Below, in pieces: positions 26,284 to 34,402 of a stretch of 64,000 nt of DNA. The notes under the pieces were generated by a model. It ran no database searches. It was not told the origin of the DNA and was given only the letters and a program-made list of their open reading frames with translations. Source of the stretch: Simplicispira sp. 125 (GTDB lineage Bacteria > Pseudomonadota > Gammaproteobacteria > Burkholderiales > Burkholderiaceae_C); contig NZ_QEKM01000001.1 of NCBI RefSeq assembly GCF_003096555.1, positions 372,001 through 436,000 on the forward strand. The letters run 5' to 3'. Numbering within the stretch: the stretch's first letter is position 1; each line of letters begins with the position of its first letter. The translations under genes were made by a program, and so were the position numbers.

Positions 26284-27390
26284 TTACCGTTTTTCGTAAA
26301 CGAACCCCAAAATGTGCGTCACCAGGTCGTCTTGCTCCAGTAAGCGGGCCCGCGCGGACTGCACGCACAGGGCCCATTCCGTCAGCGTGGATGCGTCTGG
26401 CAAAACCAGCGGCGCATCGCCGATTGCGTTCCAAGCGGCATGGAACTGCCGCAGCGAGGCGGGAGCCTGCAGCCAGTCCAGAAAGGCGTGCAGTTTGTCG
26501 TGGTGCGCGTTGTCGTGCTGGGGGTAGATTTGCCAGACCAGCGGGCGCCCTGCCCACAGCGCACGCACCAACGAGTCTTCGCCGCGTACGCAATTGAGGT
26601 CGCTGGCCCAGAGCATTTCGTCAAAGGCTGCTTGGGTGCAGTACGGCAGATATGAAATTGATAGCTGCTCGCGATTGATGGGTAAGCCCTGGCGGCTTGT
26701 TTCATTCAAAGCCTTCGGCAAGGCCATGCGCGTAGCCTGGGCCGCGCGACCAGGGGTGACCAGCAAGTGTGTCGGTTGTTTCGTGCTCTGTGCCAGCAGG
26801 GCGGGCAGGGCTGCCGGCTCGTAGCAGAACAGCGAAATCCAGTGTTCCTTCGCATCGATCGGGGCGCCAGAGTGCTGGCTGCGCCATGCTGCGGCGTCAA
26901 AGCGTGCCTGGCGCTCCAGCAGACCGGGCTCGCGCAGCAGCCCCCCAGTGTCAGGGGTGAAGCCCGGATAAAAAAACCACTTGGTCCAGCCGACTGCGGG
27001 GCCCTGCATTACCGGGCTGGGCAGGGTGTGGTGGCGTGGCACCCAGTTTTCGGCCGAGAGGTATTCCAGGTTGATCCATACGGGTTTGCGGGCGCCAGCG
27101 CTGACCCGGTCTGCGCAGGCTGCGATGAAATCCGGTCGAATGTCGCAGCCAAAGGCCTCCACCAGCACGTCGGGCGCGGCGTCGCCGGTTCCAAGCGGGC
27201 AGGCCCAGTCGCGCAGTTCCACGCCTGGTGCGCCAGCGGGGGCCATCCACTCCAAGGCAGATGCATCGTCCACCCACAGGCGCACGGCGTGGCCGTGGCC
27301 GGCGAGCTGGCTGGCCAGTCGCCAGCACACGCCAATATCGCCGTGGTTGTCGATGACTTGGCAAAAAATGTCCCAGTACAGAGGTGGCAT
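26284..27390 (-). CDS. earP: EF-P arginine rhamnosyltransferase EarP
   Basis: This is a 368-residue GT-B-fold enzyme using dTDP-rhamnose to modify Arg32 of EF-P. The N-terminal motif IDNHGDIGVCWRLA carries the two conserved aspartates, and the C-terminal half has the NCVRGEDSLVRA motif. The ATG at 27390 gives the family-typical MPPLYWDIFCQVIDN. It precedes efp on the same strand. At about 26650-26712 the coding strand contains a copy of the interspersed ~60-bp repeat, read in frame as a loop around SRQGLPINREQLSISYLPYC. uvrC starts divergently about 110 bp away. Confidence 0.92.
   Translation of the reverse strand: MPPLYWDIFCQVIDNHGDIGVCWRLASQLAGHGHAVRLWVDDASALEWMAPAGAPGVELRDWACPLGTGDAAPDVLVEAFGCDIRPDFIAACADRVSAGARKPVWINLEYLSAENWVPRHHTLPSPVMQGPAVGWTKWFFYPGFTPDTGGLLREPGLLERQARFDAAAWRSQHSGAPIDAKEHWISLFCYEPAALPALLAQSTKQPTHLLVTPGRAAQATRMALPKALNETSRQGLPINREQLSISYLPYCTQAAFDEMLWASDLNCVRGEDSLVRALWAGRPLVWQIYPQHDNAHHDKLHAFLDWLQAPASLRQFHAAWNAIGDAPLVLPDASTLTEWALCVQSARARLLEQDDLVTHILGFVYEKR
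26650..26712. repeat. ~60-bp interspersed repeat, copy inside earP
   Basis: ATGAAATTGATAGCTGCTCG, then CGATTGATGGGTAAGC and GGCGGCTTGTTTCA, aligns with the intergenic copy at 53410 (TTTTGATAGCTG, CGCTTGATAGATAAGCG, GAGGCCAATTTGA). It is in frame within earP and adds a loop without breaking the gene. Confidence 0.6.
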
Positions 27391-27503
27391 AGGGGCGCAT
27401 TGTCGGGGCATTGTCGTACCGCAGGCGCGGCGCAGGTGGGTGGGGGTTGGTGAAGTACCCCCGTGGCCAGGGTGGCGCCGTGTGTGGCGCCACAATAGGC
27501 GCG

Positions 27504-29444
27504 ATGCCCGATCTGCATTCCGACGAACTGCTGGCCCAGGTGGCCGCGCTACCTCCGCTGCCCGGCGTCTATCGCTATTTCGACGCCGAGGACGCGCTTC
27601 TTTACGTGGGCAAGGCGCGCAATCTGAAAAAACGGGTGTCCAGCTATTTCCAGAAAACCCATGGCGGCACGCGCATCGGCCACATGGTGGGCAAGATCGT
27701 GCGCATGGAGACCACCGTGGTGCGCTCCGAGGCCGAGGCGCTGCTGCTGGAGAACAACCTCATCAAGTCGTTGAACCCCCGGTACAACATCCTGTTCCGC
27801 GACGACAAGAGTTATCCCTACCTGAAGATCACGGGCGTGGCTTCCAAGGATGGCCAGGGCGATGCGCCGGGCCAGCAGTTTCCCCGCATGGCCTATTACC
27901 GGGGCGCCATCGACCGGCGGCACCGCTATTTCGGGCCGTACCCCAGTGCCTGGGCTGTCAAGGAGACCATCCAGCTGCTGCAAAAGGTGTTTCGCCTGCG
28001 TACCTGCGAAGACACGGTGTTTGCCAATCGGACCCGGCCCTGCCTGCTGTACCAAATCAAGCGCTGCACGGCCCCGTGCGTGGGTCTGGTCTCGCCCGAA
28101 GCCTATGCACAGGACGTGGCGCACGCCGAGGCGCTTTTGCGCGGCGAAACACAGGCGCTGTTGCAGACGCTGGAGTCGCGCATGATGGCGCACGCCGAAC
28201 GTCTCGAGTTTGAGCAGGCGGCCGAACTGCGCAACCAGATCACGGCACTGGCGCGTGTGCTGCACCAGCAGTCCATCGAAACCGTTTCCGACAAGGACGT
28301 GGACATCCTGGCCGTGAAGGTGCAAGGGGGCCGCGCGTGCGTGAACCTGGCGATGGTGCGCGGCGGGAGGCACCTGGGCGACCGGGCCTATTTTCCCGTG
28401 CATGTGGAAGATGCCGCCGCTGTTTTCGAGGCCGAAGACGCCGCCATGCCAGACCGTCCGGTGGAAGCCCTGGTACTGCATGCATTTATTGCGCAGCACT
28501 ACATTGGGGTGCCTGTGCCGCCGGTGTTGGTGACCACCGAGGCGGTGGACAAAGGGCTGCTGCAGGCCTTGTCGGAGCAATGCGGCGTGCAGGTGGGAGC
28601 GGTGCACCAGCCCAGGGCGCAGCGCCGTGCGTGGCTGGACATGGCGGAAAAGAATGCCGAGCTGCAGTTGGCCCGGCTGCTGGCCGAGGAAGGCTCGCAA
28701 CAGGCCCGCACGCGGGCGCTGGCCGAGGCGCTGGACCTGCCGGGGGAAGATCTGGACCAGCTCACCATCGAATGTTTCGACATCTCGCACACGGCGGGCG
28801 AGTCAACCCAAGCCTCGTGCGTGGTGTTCCATCACCACAAGATGCAGGGCAGCGAATACCGCCGGTACAAGATCGAGGGCATTACCGGCGGGGATGACTA
28901 CGCTGCGATGCGCCAGGTGCTCGAACGTCGCTACAGCAAGGTGGCCGAGGCGCAGCGCGAAGCAGGCGGCGCCGAGCCCACGGGGGCGCAGGCACGCTTG
29001 CCCGACCTGGTGCTGGTCGATGGCGGCAAGGGCCAGGTGTCCATGGCGCGCGAGGTGTTCACCGCCCTGGGGCTGGATGTCACGCGCATCATTGGCGTAG
29101 AAAAAGGCGAAGGCCGCAAGATCGGCCTGGAAGAACTGGTGTTTGCCGACGGGCGCGAGAAGGTGTACCTGGGCAAGGATTCCGCTGCGCTGATGCTCGT
29201 CGCGCAGATCCGCGACGAAGCGCACCGCTTTGCCATCACTGGCATGCGCGCAGCGCGCGCCAAGGTGCGGGTGGGCGGCAGTCGGCTGGAAGATATTCCC
29301 GGCATCGGGCCGAAAAAACGTGCGCGCCTGCTGCAGCGCTTTGGTGGCGTGCGCGGCGTGGCCGAGGCCAGCGTAGCCGACCTGGCCACGGTAGACGGAA
29401 TCTCGCACGAGCTGGCCGAAGAGATTTACCGCGCGCTGCGCTGA
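27504..29444 (+). CDS. uvrC: Excinuclease ABC subunit C
   Basis: This is a 646-residue nucleotide-excision-repair nuclease. The N-terminal GIY-YIG-type domain reads [24 protein letters not shown] motif ([15 protein letters not shown]) lies mid-chain. The RNase H-like 5' incision domain ([20 protein letters not shown]) follows, and a C-terminal double helix-hairpin-helix ([18 protein letters not shown]) ends it. A TTG at 27411 is open in frame, but the ATG at 27504 gives the normal start. pgsA follows 53 bp downstream, as is common in proteobacteria. Confidence 0.95.
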   Translation: MPDLHSDELLAQVAALPPLPGVYRYFDAEDALLYVGKARNLKKRVSSYFQKTHGGTRIGHMVGKIVRMETTVVRSEAEALLLENNLIKSLNPRYNILFRDDKSYPYLKITGVASKDGQGDAPGQQFPRMAYYRGAIDRRHRYFGPYPSAWAVKETIQLLQKVFRLRTCEDTVFANRTRPCLLYQIKRCTAPCVGLVSPEAYAQDVAHAEALLRGETQALLQTLESRMMAHAERLEFEQAAELRNQITALARVLHQQSIETVSDKDVDILAVKVQGGRACVNLAMVRGGRHLGDRAYFPVHVEDAAAVFEAEDAAMPDRPVEALVLHAFIAQHYIGVPVPPVLVTTEAVDKGLLQALSEQCGVQVGAVHQPRAQRRAWLDMAEKNAELQLARLLAEEGSQQARTRALAEALDLPGEDLDQLTIECFDISHTAGESTQASCVVFHHHKMQGSEYRRYKIEGITGGDDYAAMRQVLERRYSKVAEAQREAGGAEPTGAQARLPDLVLVDGGKGQVSMAREVFTALGLDVTRIIGVEKGEGRKIGLEELVFADGREKVYLGKDSAALMLVAQIRDEAHRFAITGMRAARAKVRVGGSRLEDIPGIGPKKRARLLQRFGGVRGVAEASVADLATVDGISHELAEEIYRALR

Positions 29445-29497
29445 CAAGGCCGCAATGCCTGACGCCAAGGGCGCTGGGGCGTGACACAATCGCAGCC

Positions 29498-30064
29498 ATG
29501 TTCTGGACCATTCCCACCATCATGACCTGGACGCGCATCGTCGCGATACCTTTGATCGTGGGGGTGTTCTACCTGCCACTGGACCCGGCGATGCGCAACC
29601 TCATCGCCACGGTGATGTTCGTGGTGTTCGCGGCCACCGACTGGCTCGATGGTTTTTTGGCCCGCAAACTCAACCAGACTTCGGCCTTCGGCGCCTTTCT
29701 CGATCCCGTGGCCGACAAGTTCCTTGTCTGCGCCTCGCTGCTGGTGCTGGTGCACCTGCAGCGGACTGATGTGTTCGTGGCGCTCATCATCATCGGGCGC
29801 GAAATTGCCATCTCGGCCCTGCGCGAATGGATGGCACAAATCGGTGCCAGCAGGAGCGTGGCCGTGCACATGCTGGGCAAACTCAAGACCACGGTGCAGA
29901 TGGTGGCCATCCCCTTCTTGCTCTACGACGGGCGCGTGTTCGAGCGCATCGACACCGGCGTTTGGGGCACCTGGCTGATCTGGATTGCGGCAGTGCTCAC
30001 GGTGTGGTCCATGGTGTATTACCTGCAAAAGGCCTTGCCGGAAATCCGCGCCCGCGTGAAGTAG
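29498..30064 (+). CDS. pgsA: CDP-diacylglycerol-glycerol-3-phosphate 3-phosphatidyltransferase
   Basis: This is a 188-residue inner-membrane enzyme making phosphatidylglycerol phosphate, the committed step to anionic phospholipids. The CDP-alcohol phosphotransferase motif is complete: DWLDGFLARKLNQ followed by GAFLDPVADK (the DG..AR...G...D...D pattern). Several hydrophobic helices surround it. It sits downstream of uvrC. Confidence 0.94.
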   Translation: MFWTIPTIMTWTRIVAIPLIVGVFYLPLDPAMRNLIATVMFVVFAATDWLDGFLARKLNQTSAFGAFLDPVADKFLVCASLLVLVHLQRTDVFVALIIIGREIAISALREWMAQIGASRSVAVHMLGKLKTTVQMVAIPFLLYDGRVFERIDTGVWGTWLIWIAAVLTVWSMVYYLQKALPEIRARVK

Positions 30065-30120
30065 TCAACGCGGCTGAAAGCGCCCTTGGCTGGGTTGCTC
30101 CGCTCAGTTCTCAACAGTTT

Positions 30121-30179
30121 TAAAGCGAAATCAGCCTTGAGCGCTTGATGGATAAGCGCAAGCAGCTATCAATAGAGGA
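30121..30179. repeat. ~60-bp interspersed repeat upstream of tartrate-dehydrogenase-like gene
   Basis: TTGAGCGCTTGATGGATAAGCGCAAGCAGC in two blocks, followed by TATCAATAGAGG, is a member of the family in inverted orientation. Its end merges with AGAGGAG, the ribosome-binding site of the gene starting at 30187, so the repeat probably supplies that site. Confidence 0.7.
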
Positions 30180-30186
30180 GTATTCC

Positions 30187-31272
30187 ATGCCCACGCACCG
30201 CATTGCCGTTGTGGCCGGAGATGGTATTGGCAAAGAGGTCGTTCCCGAGGGGTTGCGGGTGCTCGACGCCGTGGCCCGCAAACAGGGCATCGACCTGCGA
30301 TTCGACCATTTCGACTTCGCCAGTTGGGATTATTTTGAACGCCACGGCAAGATGCTGCCCGACGATTGGAAGGCGCAGATCGGCGGCCACGATGCCATCT
30401 ACTTTGGCGCCGTAGGCTGGCCCGAGAAAATCCCGGATCACATCTCGCTGTGGGGCTCTCTGTTGCTGTTCAGGCGCGAGTTCGACCAGTACGTGAACCT
30501 ACGCCCGGCCCGCCTCATGCCGGGCATCACGGCACCTGTGGTGCGGCGAGACGGCAGTGCGCGCCTGCCAGGTGAGATCGATATGCTCATCGTGCGTGAA
30601 AACACCGAAGGCGAATATTCCAGCATTGGCGGGCGCATGTTCGAGGGCACTCCGCGAGAGATCGTTCTGCAGGAAACCGTGATGACCCGCCATGGCGTGG
30701 ACCGCGTGCTCCGCTATGCGTTTGATCTGGCGCAAGCGCGCCCGAAAAAACACCTGACCAGTGCCACCAAGTCCAACGGTATCGCCATCACCATGCCCTA
30801 CTGGGACGAGCGTGTGGCCGAGATGGCGCGGCACTACCCTGAAGTACGGGTGGACAAGTTCCACATCGACATTCTGACGGCGCACTTCGTGCAGCGGCCC
30901 GATCAGTTTGATGTGGTGGTGGCCAGCAACCTGTTTGGCGACATCCTGTCGGACCTGGGGCCCGCCTGCACCGGCACGATTGGCATTGCGCCCAGCGCCA
31001 ACCTCAATCCAGACCGTTTGTTCCCTTCGCTTTTTGAGCCTGTGCATGGCTCAGCGCCGGACATTGCGGGCCAGGGCATTGCCAATCCCATTGGCCAGAT
31101 CTGGTGTGGAGCGCTCATGCTCGACTTTCTGGGTTACCGGGCCGCGCACGATGCGATCCTGGCCGCCATCGAAACCGTACTGGATCCCCGTGCGGACGGC
31201 CCCCGAACACCGGACCTGGGTGGTCGGGCGTCCACGCAGGATCTGGGGCGCGCCATTGCCAATGCACTGTGA
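30187..31272 (+). CDS. Tartrate dehydrogenase/decarboxylase-like (isocitrate/isopropylmalate family)
   Basis: This is a 361-residue NAD-dependent beta-decarboxylating dehydrogenase. The family signatures are clear: RENTEGEYSSIGGR, TSATKSNGI, and the metal-binding NLFGDILSDLGPACTG block, then FEPVHGSAPDIAG. The N-terminal IAVVAGDGIGKEVVPEGL and the SLWGSLLLFRREFDQYVNLRP stretch fit tartrate/D-malate dehydrogenases better than LeuB. AGAGGAG lies 7 bp before the ATG at 30187. Substrate (tartrate, D-malate or 3-isopropylmalate) cannot be settled by reading alone. Confidence 0.85.
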   Translation: MPTHRIAVVAGDGIGKEVVPEGLRVLDAVARKQGIDLRFDHFDFASWDYFERHGKMLPDDWKAQIGGHDAIYFGAVGWPEKIPDHISLWGSLLLFRREFDQYVNLRPARLMPGITAPVVRRDGSARLPGEIDMLIVRENTEGEYSSIGGRMFEGTPREIVLQETVMTRHGVDRVLRYAFDLAQARPKKHLTSATKSNGIAITMPYWDERVAEMARHYPEVRVDKFHIDILTAHFVQRPDQFDVVVASNLFGDILSDLGPACTGTIGIAPSANLNPDRLFPSLFEPVHGSAPDIAGQGIANPIGQIWCGALMLDFLGYRAAHDAILAAIETVLDPRADGPRTPDLGGRASTQDLGRAIANAL

Positions 31273-31398
31273 AAGCGCGTTGTCAATCCGTAAAGATGCC
31301 AAGCGTGGCAGAGGTGTCAAAAAACGCACGCAAGGGCAATGGGTGCCATAAATGCGTCTAGAATTGCCCGCAACGCCGTTGCATTCCGGCCCCTTGTA

Positions 31399-31427
31399 TT
31401 GACACCCGGAGAGTCGATGGCTTTAAT
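31399..31427 (+). promoter_or_regulatory. Sigma-70 promoter upstream of hupB
   Basis: TTGACA (31399-31404) and TTTAAT (31422-31427) are separated by 17 bp, a near-consensus housekeeping promoter. The predicted leader to the hupB GTG is about 120 nt. Confidence 0.7.
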
Positions 31428-31556
31428 CTGACACGGCGGCGCCTGCTGTGCCCACCAGTCAATCATTCGCCACCACAATGCCGCTTAAGAGCCCATTGGC
31501 GTATGGTGACCAGACCATCCAGAGACAATCCAACCATTTTTCCCGAGAGGCTTCTT

Positions 31557-31829
31557 GTGAACAAAACCGAACTGATTGAGCATATTGCGAACAATGCCGA
31601 TATCTCCAAGGCTGCGGCTGCGCGGGCACTGGAGGCCACGATCGAAGCCGTGAAGAAGACGCTGAAAAAGGGCGGTACTGTTTCACTCGTCGGTTTTGGC
31701 ACCTTTGCCGTGGGCAAGCGTGCCGCGCGCACGGGTCGCAATCCCCGTACGGGCGATGCGATTAAAATCAAGGCTGCTAAAGTTCCGAAGTTCCGTCCAG
31801 GTAAGGCATTGAAGGATGCCTTGAACTGA
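31557..31829 (+). CDS. hupB: DNA-binding protein HU
   Basis: This is a 90-residue nucleoid protein of the HU/IHF family. It begins with [13 protein letters not shown] and has the beta-arm region [21 protein letters not shown]. Length is exactly that of HU-beta. The start is GTG at 31557, preceded by GAGAGG 6 bp upstream. An ATG-like longer frame (31503) has no site and unrelated sequence. tRNA-Val begins 16 bp after the stop, so the two may be co-transcribed. Confidence 0.96.
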   Translation: MNKTELIEHIANNADISKAAAARALEATIEAVKKTLKKGGTVSLVGFGTFAVGKRAARTGRNPRTGDAIKIKAAKVPKFRPGKALKDALN

Positions 31830-31845
31830 TGGCAAGTTAACGGTG

Positions 31846-31921
31846 GGGTGCTTAGCTCAGTTGGTAGAGCGGCGCCCTTACAAGGCGTAGGTCGGCGGTT
31901 CGAACCCGTCAGCACCCACCA
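31846..31921 (+). tRNA. tRNA-Val (anticodon TAC)
   Basis: A 76-nt cloverleaf: acceptor GGGTGCT pairs with AGCACCC, anticodon loop CTTACAA gives TAC (valine), T-loop GTTCGAAC, and CCA is encoded. It is 16 bp after hupB and has no obvious own promoter. Confidence 0.97.
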
Positions 31922-31928
31922 CCGATGC

Positions 31929-31956
31929 AAAGGCGAACGAAAGTTCGCCTTTTGTT
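31929..31956 (+). terminator. Hairpin terminator between tRNA-Val and ppiD
   Basis: AAAGGCGAAC and GTTCGCCTTT pair perfectly around a GAAA tetraloop and run into TTTTGTTTT. It should end hupB-tRNA transcripts. ppiD starts only about 20 bp later, so some read-through or a hidden promoter is needed for ppiD. Confidence 0.85.
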
Positions 31957-31978
31957 TTATGTCACAGAAAGATTGACC

Positions 31979-33898
31979 ATGTTTGAATCCATCCGCAAGC
32001 ACACCAAGATCGCTATGTTCTTGCTGTTCTTGCTGATCATTCCCTCGTTCGTGCTTGTCGGTATCGACAGTAGCTACTTCTCCGGCAGCAGCCCGGTAGT
32101 TGCCCGTGTTGATGGCCATGACATCACGCAAGCGGAATGGGATTCCGCCCACAAAATGGAGTCGGATCGCATGCGGTCGCAGCAGCCCACGATGGATGCC
32201 AAGCTGCTCGATTCACCTGAGGCGCGCTATGCCACGTTGGAGCGCATGGTGCGGGATCGCGTCCTGCAAATCGCTGCGCAGAAGATGCACCTGGCGACCA
32301 GTGACGCCCGTCTGGCTCGCAGCCTGCAGGAAATTCCGCAAATCGCGGCGCTGCGCAAGCCCGATGGCTCCTTGGACAGCGAAGGTTATCGTGCCCTGGT
32401 CGCCACCCAGGGCATGACACCGGAAGGCTTTGAAGCCACCATGCGGCGTGACCTGGCCGTGAGCCAGGTGCTCGGTGGGGTCATGAGCACCAGTTTTGCC
32501 ACGGATGCGCAAACCAATGCAGCCATCGGCCCGCTGTTCCAGCAGCGCGAGATCCAGGTGGCATGGTTCAAGCCAGCCGATTTCGCCGGCCAGGTCAAAC
32601 CCTCCGGCGAGCAATTGCAGGCCTACTACAAGGAGCACTCCGACCAGTTCCAGCAGGCCGAGCAGGCCACGGTGGAGTATGTAGTGCTAGACCTCGAGAG
32701 TCTGCGCGCCGGCATGGTGCTCAACGAAGACGACCTGCGCACCTACTACAAGGAAAACGCGGCGCGCATGGCCGGCAAAGAAGAGCGCCGTGCCAGCCAC
32801 ATCTTGATTACTGCGGGCAAGGATGCCCCAGCGGCTGAGCGCGAAAAGGCCCGCGCACGCGCCACCGAATTGCTCGAGCAGGCGCGCAAGACCCCTGGCG
32901 CCTTCGCTGATTTGGCCAAAAAGAATTCCCAGGATTCGGGGTCGGCCACACAAGGTGGTGACCTGGGCTTCTTTGCACGGGGCGCTATGGTCAAGCCCTT
33001 TGAAGATGCCGCTTTTGCCTTGAATAAAGGTGACATCAGCGATGTGGTGGAGAGCGATTTCGGGTACCACGTCATCCAACTGACGGACATCAAAGCACCG
33101 CGCACCCCCACTTTCGACGAATTGCGTCCGAGCATGGAAGCCGAGTTGAAGCAGCAGCAGGCGCAACGCAAGTTTGCTGAGGTGGCCGAGTCTTTCACCA
33201 ATACGGTCTATGAGCAGTCCGATAGCCTGCAGCCTGTGGCGGACAAACTGAAGCTGAAGATCCAGACCGCTAAGGGCGTGGTACGCACGCCAGCGCTCGG
33301 AGTCGCGGGTGCCTTGGCCAACCCCAAATTCCTGGAGGCCCTGTTCTCGTCGGATTCTCTGGAGAACAAGCGCAACACCGAAGCCGTGGAGTTTGGCCCT
33401 AGCCAGATGGTTGCAGGCCGGGTTACGGAGTACACCCCAGCGCGCACACTGGCGTTCGATGAAGTGCAAACCCAGGTACGCCAGCGTTATGTCGCCGAAA
33501 AATCTGCAGAACTGGCGCGCAAGGAAGGTGAATCCAAGCGCGCAGCGTGGGCAGAGAAGGCCGGCAGCGCAACGGGCCTTTCCGCACCGACTGTGGTCGC
33601 GCGTGACCAGCCCCAAAACCAGCCACGTGCGGTGGTGGATGCCGTTTTGAGCGTTCGTGCGGACGAACTGCCTGCATGGACCGGTGTGGACATGGGCGAC
33701 ATGGGCTACGTGGTAGCCAAGGTCAACCGCGTACTGCCCCAGGTCACGCCCGAGCCGCAAGTCAATGCGCAGCGCCACCAGCAATACGTACAGTGGTGGT
33801 CGGAGGCCGAAGGCCTTGCCTACTATGAAACGCTCAAGCAGCGCTACAAAGCGCAGGTCAAGGTGCCACGCCCGGCACCGGCTGGCGCCGAAAAATGA
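31979..33898 (+). CDS. ppiD: Periplasmic peptidyl-prolyl isomerase PpiD
   Basis: This is a 639-residue inner-membrane-anchored periplasmic folding factor. A short cytoplasmic N-terminus (MFESIRKHTKIAM) leads into one transmembrane helix (about residues 13-31), then a SurA-like N-terminal chaperone region. A parvulin domain (RASHILITAGKDAP, then GGDLGFFARGAMVKPFEDAAF and GYHVIQL) lies at about residues 265-370, followed by a long C-terminal chaperone-like region. It acts near the Sec translocon on emerging proteins. It follows hupB and tRNA-Val, as in other beta-proteobacteria. Confidence 0.93.
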   Translation: MFESIRKHTKIAMFLLFLLIIPSFVLVGIDSSYFSGSSPVVARVDGHDITQAEWDSAHKMESDRMRSQQPTMDAKLLDSPEARYATLERMVRDRVLQIAAQKMHLATSDARLARSLQEIPQIAALRKPDGSLDSEGYRALVATQGMTPEGFEATMRRDLAVSQVLGGVMSTSFATDAQTNAAIGPLFQQREIQVAWFKPADFAGQVKPSGEQLQAYYKEHSDQFQQAEQATVEYVVLDLESLRAGMVLNEDDLRTYYKENAARMAGKEERRASHILITAGKDAPAAEREKARARATELLEQARKTPGAFADLAKKNSQDSGSATQGGDLGFFARGAMVKPFEDAAFALNKGDISDVVESDFGYHVIQLTDIKAPRTPTFDELRPSMEAELKQQQAQRKFAEVAESFTNTVYEQSDSLQPVADKLKLKIQTAKGVVRTPALGVAGALANPKFLEALFSSDSLENKRNTEAVEFGPSQMVAGRVTEYTPARTLAFDEVQTQVRQRYVAEKSAELARKEGESKRAAWAEKAGSATGLSAPTVVARDQPQNQPRAVVDAVLSVRADELPAWTGVDMGDMGYVVAKVNRVLPQVTPEPQVNAQRHQQYVQWWSEAEGLAYYETLKQRYKAQVKVPRPAPAGAEK

Positions 33899-33946
33899 TG
33901 TACTAGTGCGGAAGGCATCTATTTACAGGTTATAATTTAAAGCTAC

Positions 33947-34023
33947 GGTGGCTGTAGCTCAGTTGGTAGAGTCCAGGATTGTGATTCCTGTTGTCGTGGG
34001 TTCGAGCCCCATCAGCCACCCCA
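33947..34023 (+). tRNA. tRNA-His (anticodon GTG)
   Basis: The acceptor GTGGCTG pairs with CAGCCAC, with the extra G-1 (33947) opposite C73 that is diagnostic of tRNA-His. The anticodon stem CAGGA/TCCTG holds TTGTGAT (GTG). CCA is encoded. A consensus TATAAT (33931-33936) lies just upstream. Confidence 0.97.
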
Positions 34024-34031
34024 AGTAAAAG

Positions 34032-34069
34032 AAAAACCCGAATTTCGAAAGAAGTTCGGGTTTTTTTTG
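34032..34069 (+). terminator. Rho-independent terminator after tRNA-His
   Basis: AAAAACCCGAA and TTCGGGTTTTT form a stable hairpin continuing into a T-run of eight. The A-run on the left makes it potentially bidirectional, which would also stop transcripts from the antisense SRP RNA. Confidence 0.9.
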
Positions 34070-34236
34070 TTGGTGGTATTTGCTCAGGATTCTGCACCCC
34101 CAAAACAGGGTTGCACTCCAAGAGGGAATTGTCTTTGGATCGTGGGGATGATGCGCTTGGCCGCTGGAGCTGAGCTGCAGGCACCGCAGCCACGAGAGGG
34201 CTGCTGATGGATGGCTGGTGAAAGCCAGAAGAAGTT

Positions 34237-34330
34237 GACGAGCCTTACCCCCGGCACTGGCTCCACAGTTAGGGCTGCTTGGTTCCCCACCTGACCCGGT
34301 TGGCCGCTTCACCATGCGGGGAGGCCCGTC
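34237..34330 (-). ncRNA. ffs: Signal recognition particle 4.5S RNA
   Basis: On the minus strand a 94-nt RNA folds end to end: 5' GACGGGCC pairs with 3' GGCTCGTC, and CCTCCCCGCA pairs with TGCCGGGGG. The apical domain has the conserved SRP core GGTCAGGTGGGGAACCAAG followed by CAGCC, matching bacterial 4.5S RNA (GGUCAGG...GGAA..AAGCAGCC). A TACAAT -10 element lies 7 bp upstream on the minus strand (34338-34343). It binds Ffh for co-translational membrane targeting. Its position upstream of dnaX is common in proteobacteria; here it is transcribed away from dnaX. The ~165 bp between the terminator and this RNA shows no other gene. Confidence 0.9.
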
Positions 34331-34402
34331 AGGGTCGATTGTACGCTGACTTGGCGTACCGTTTGAGCCCGCGGGGCTTGCGCAGCCCGTAGAATCGCCC
34401 CG

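Noticed and set aside
31463..32152. 229-residue minus-strand frame over hupB, tRNA-Val and ppiD start
   Set aside because: It includes the antisense translation of tRNA-Val (a frequent spurious protein) and opposes two clear genes.
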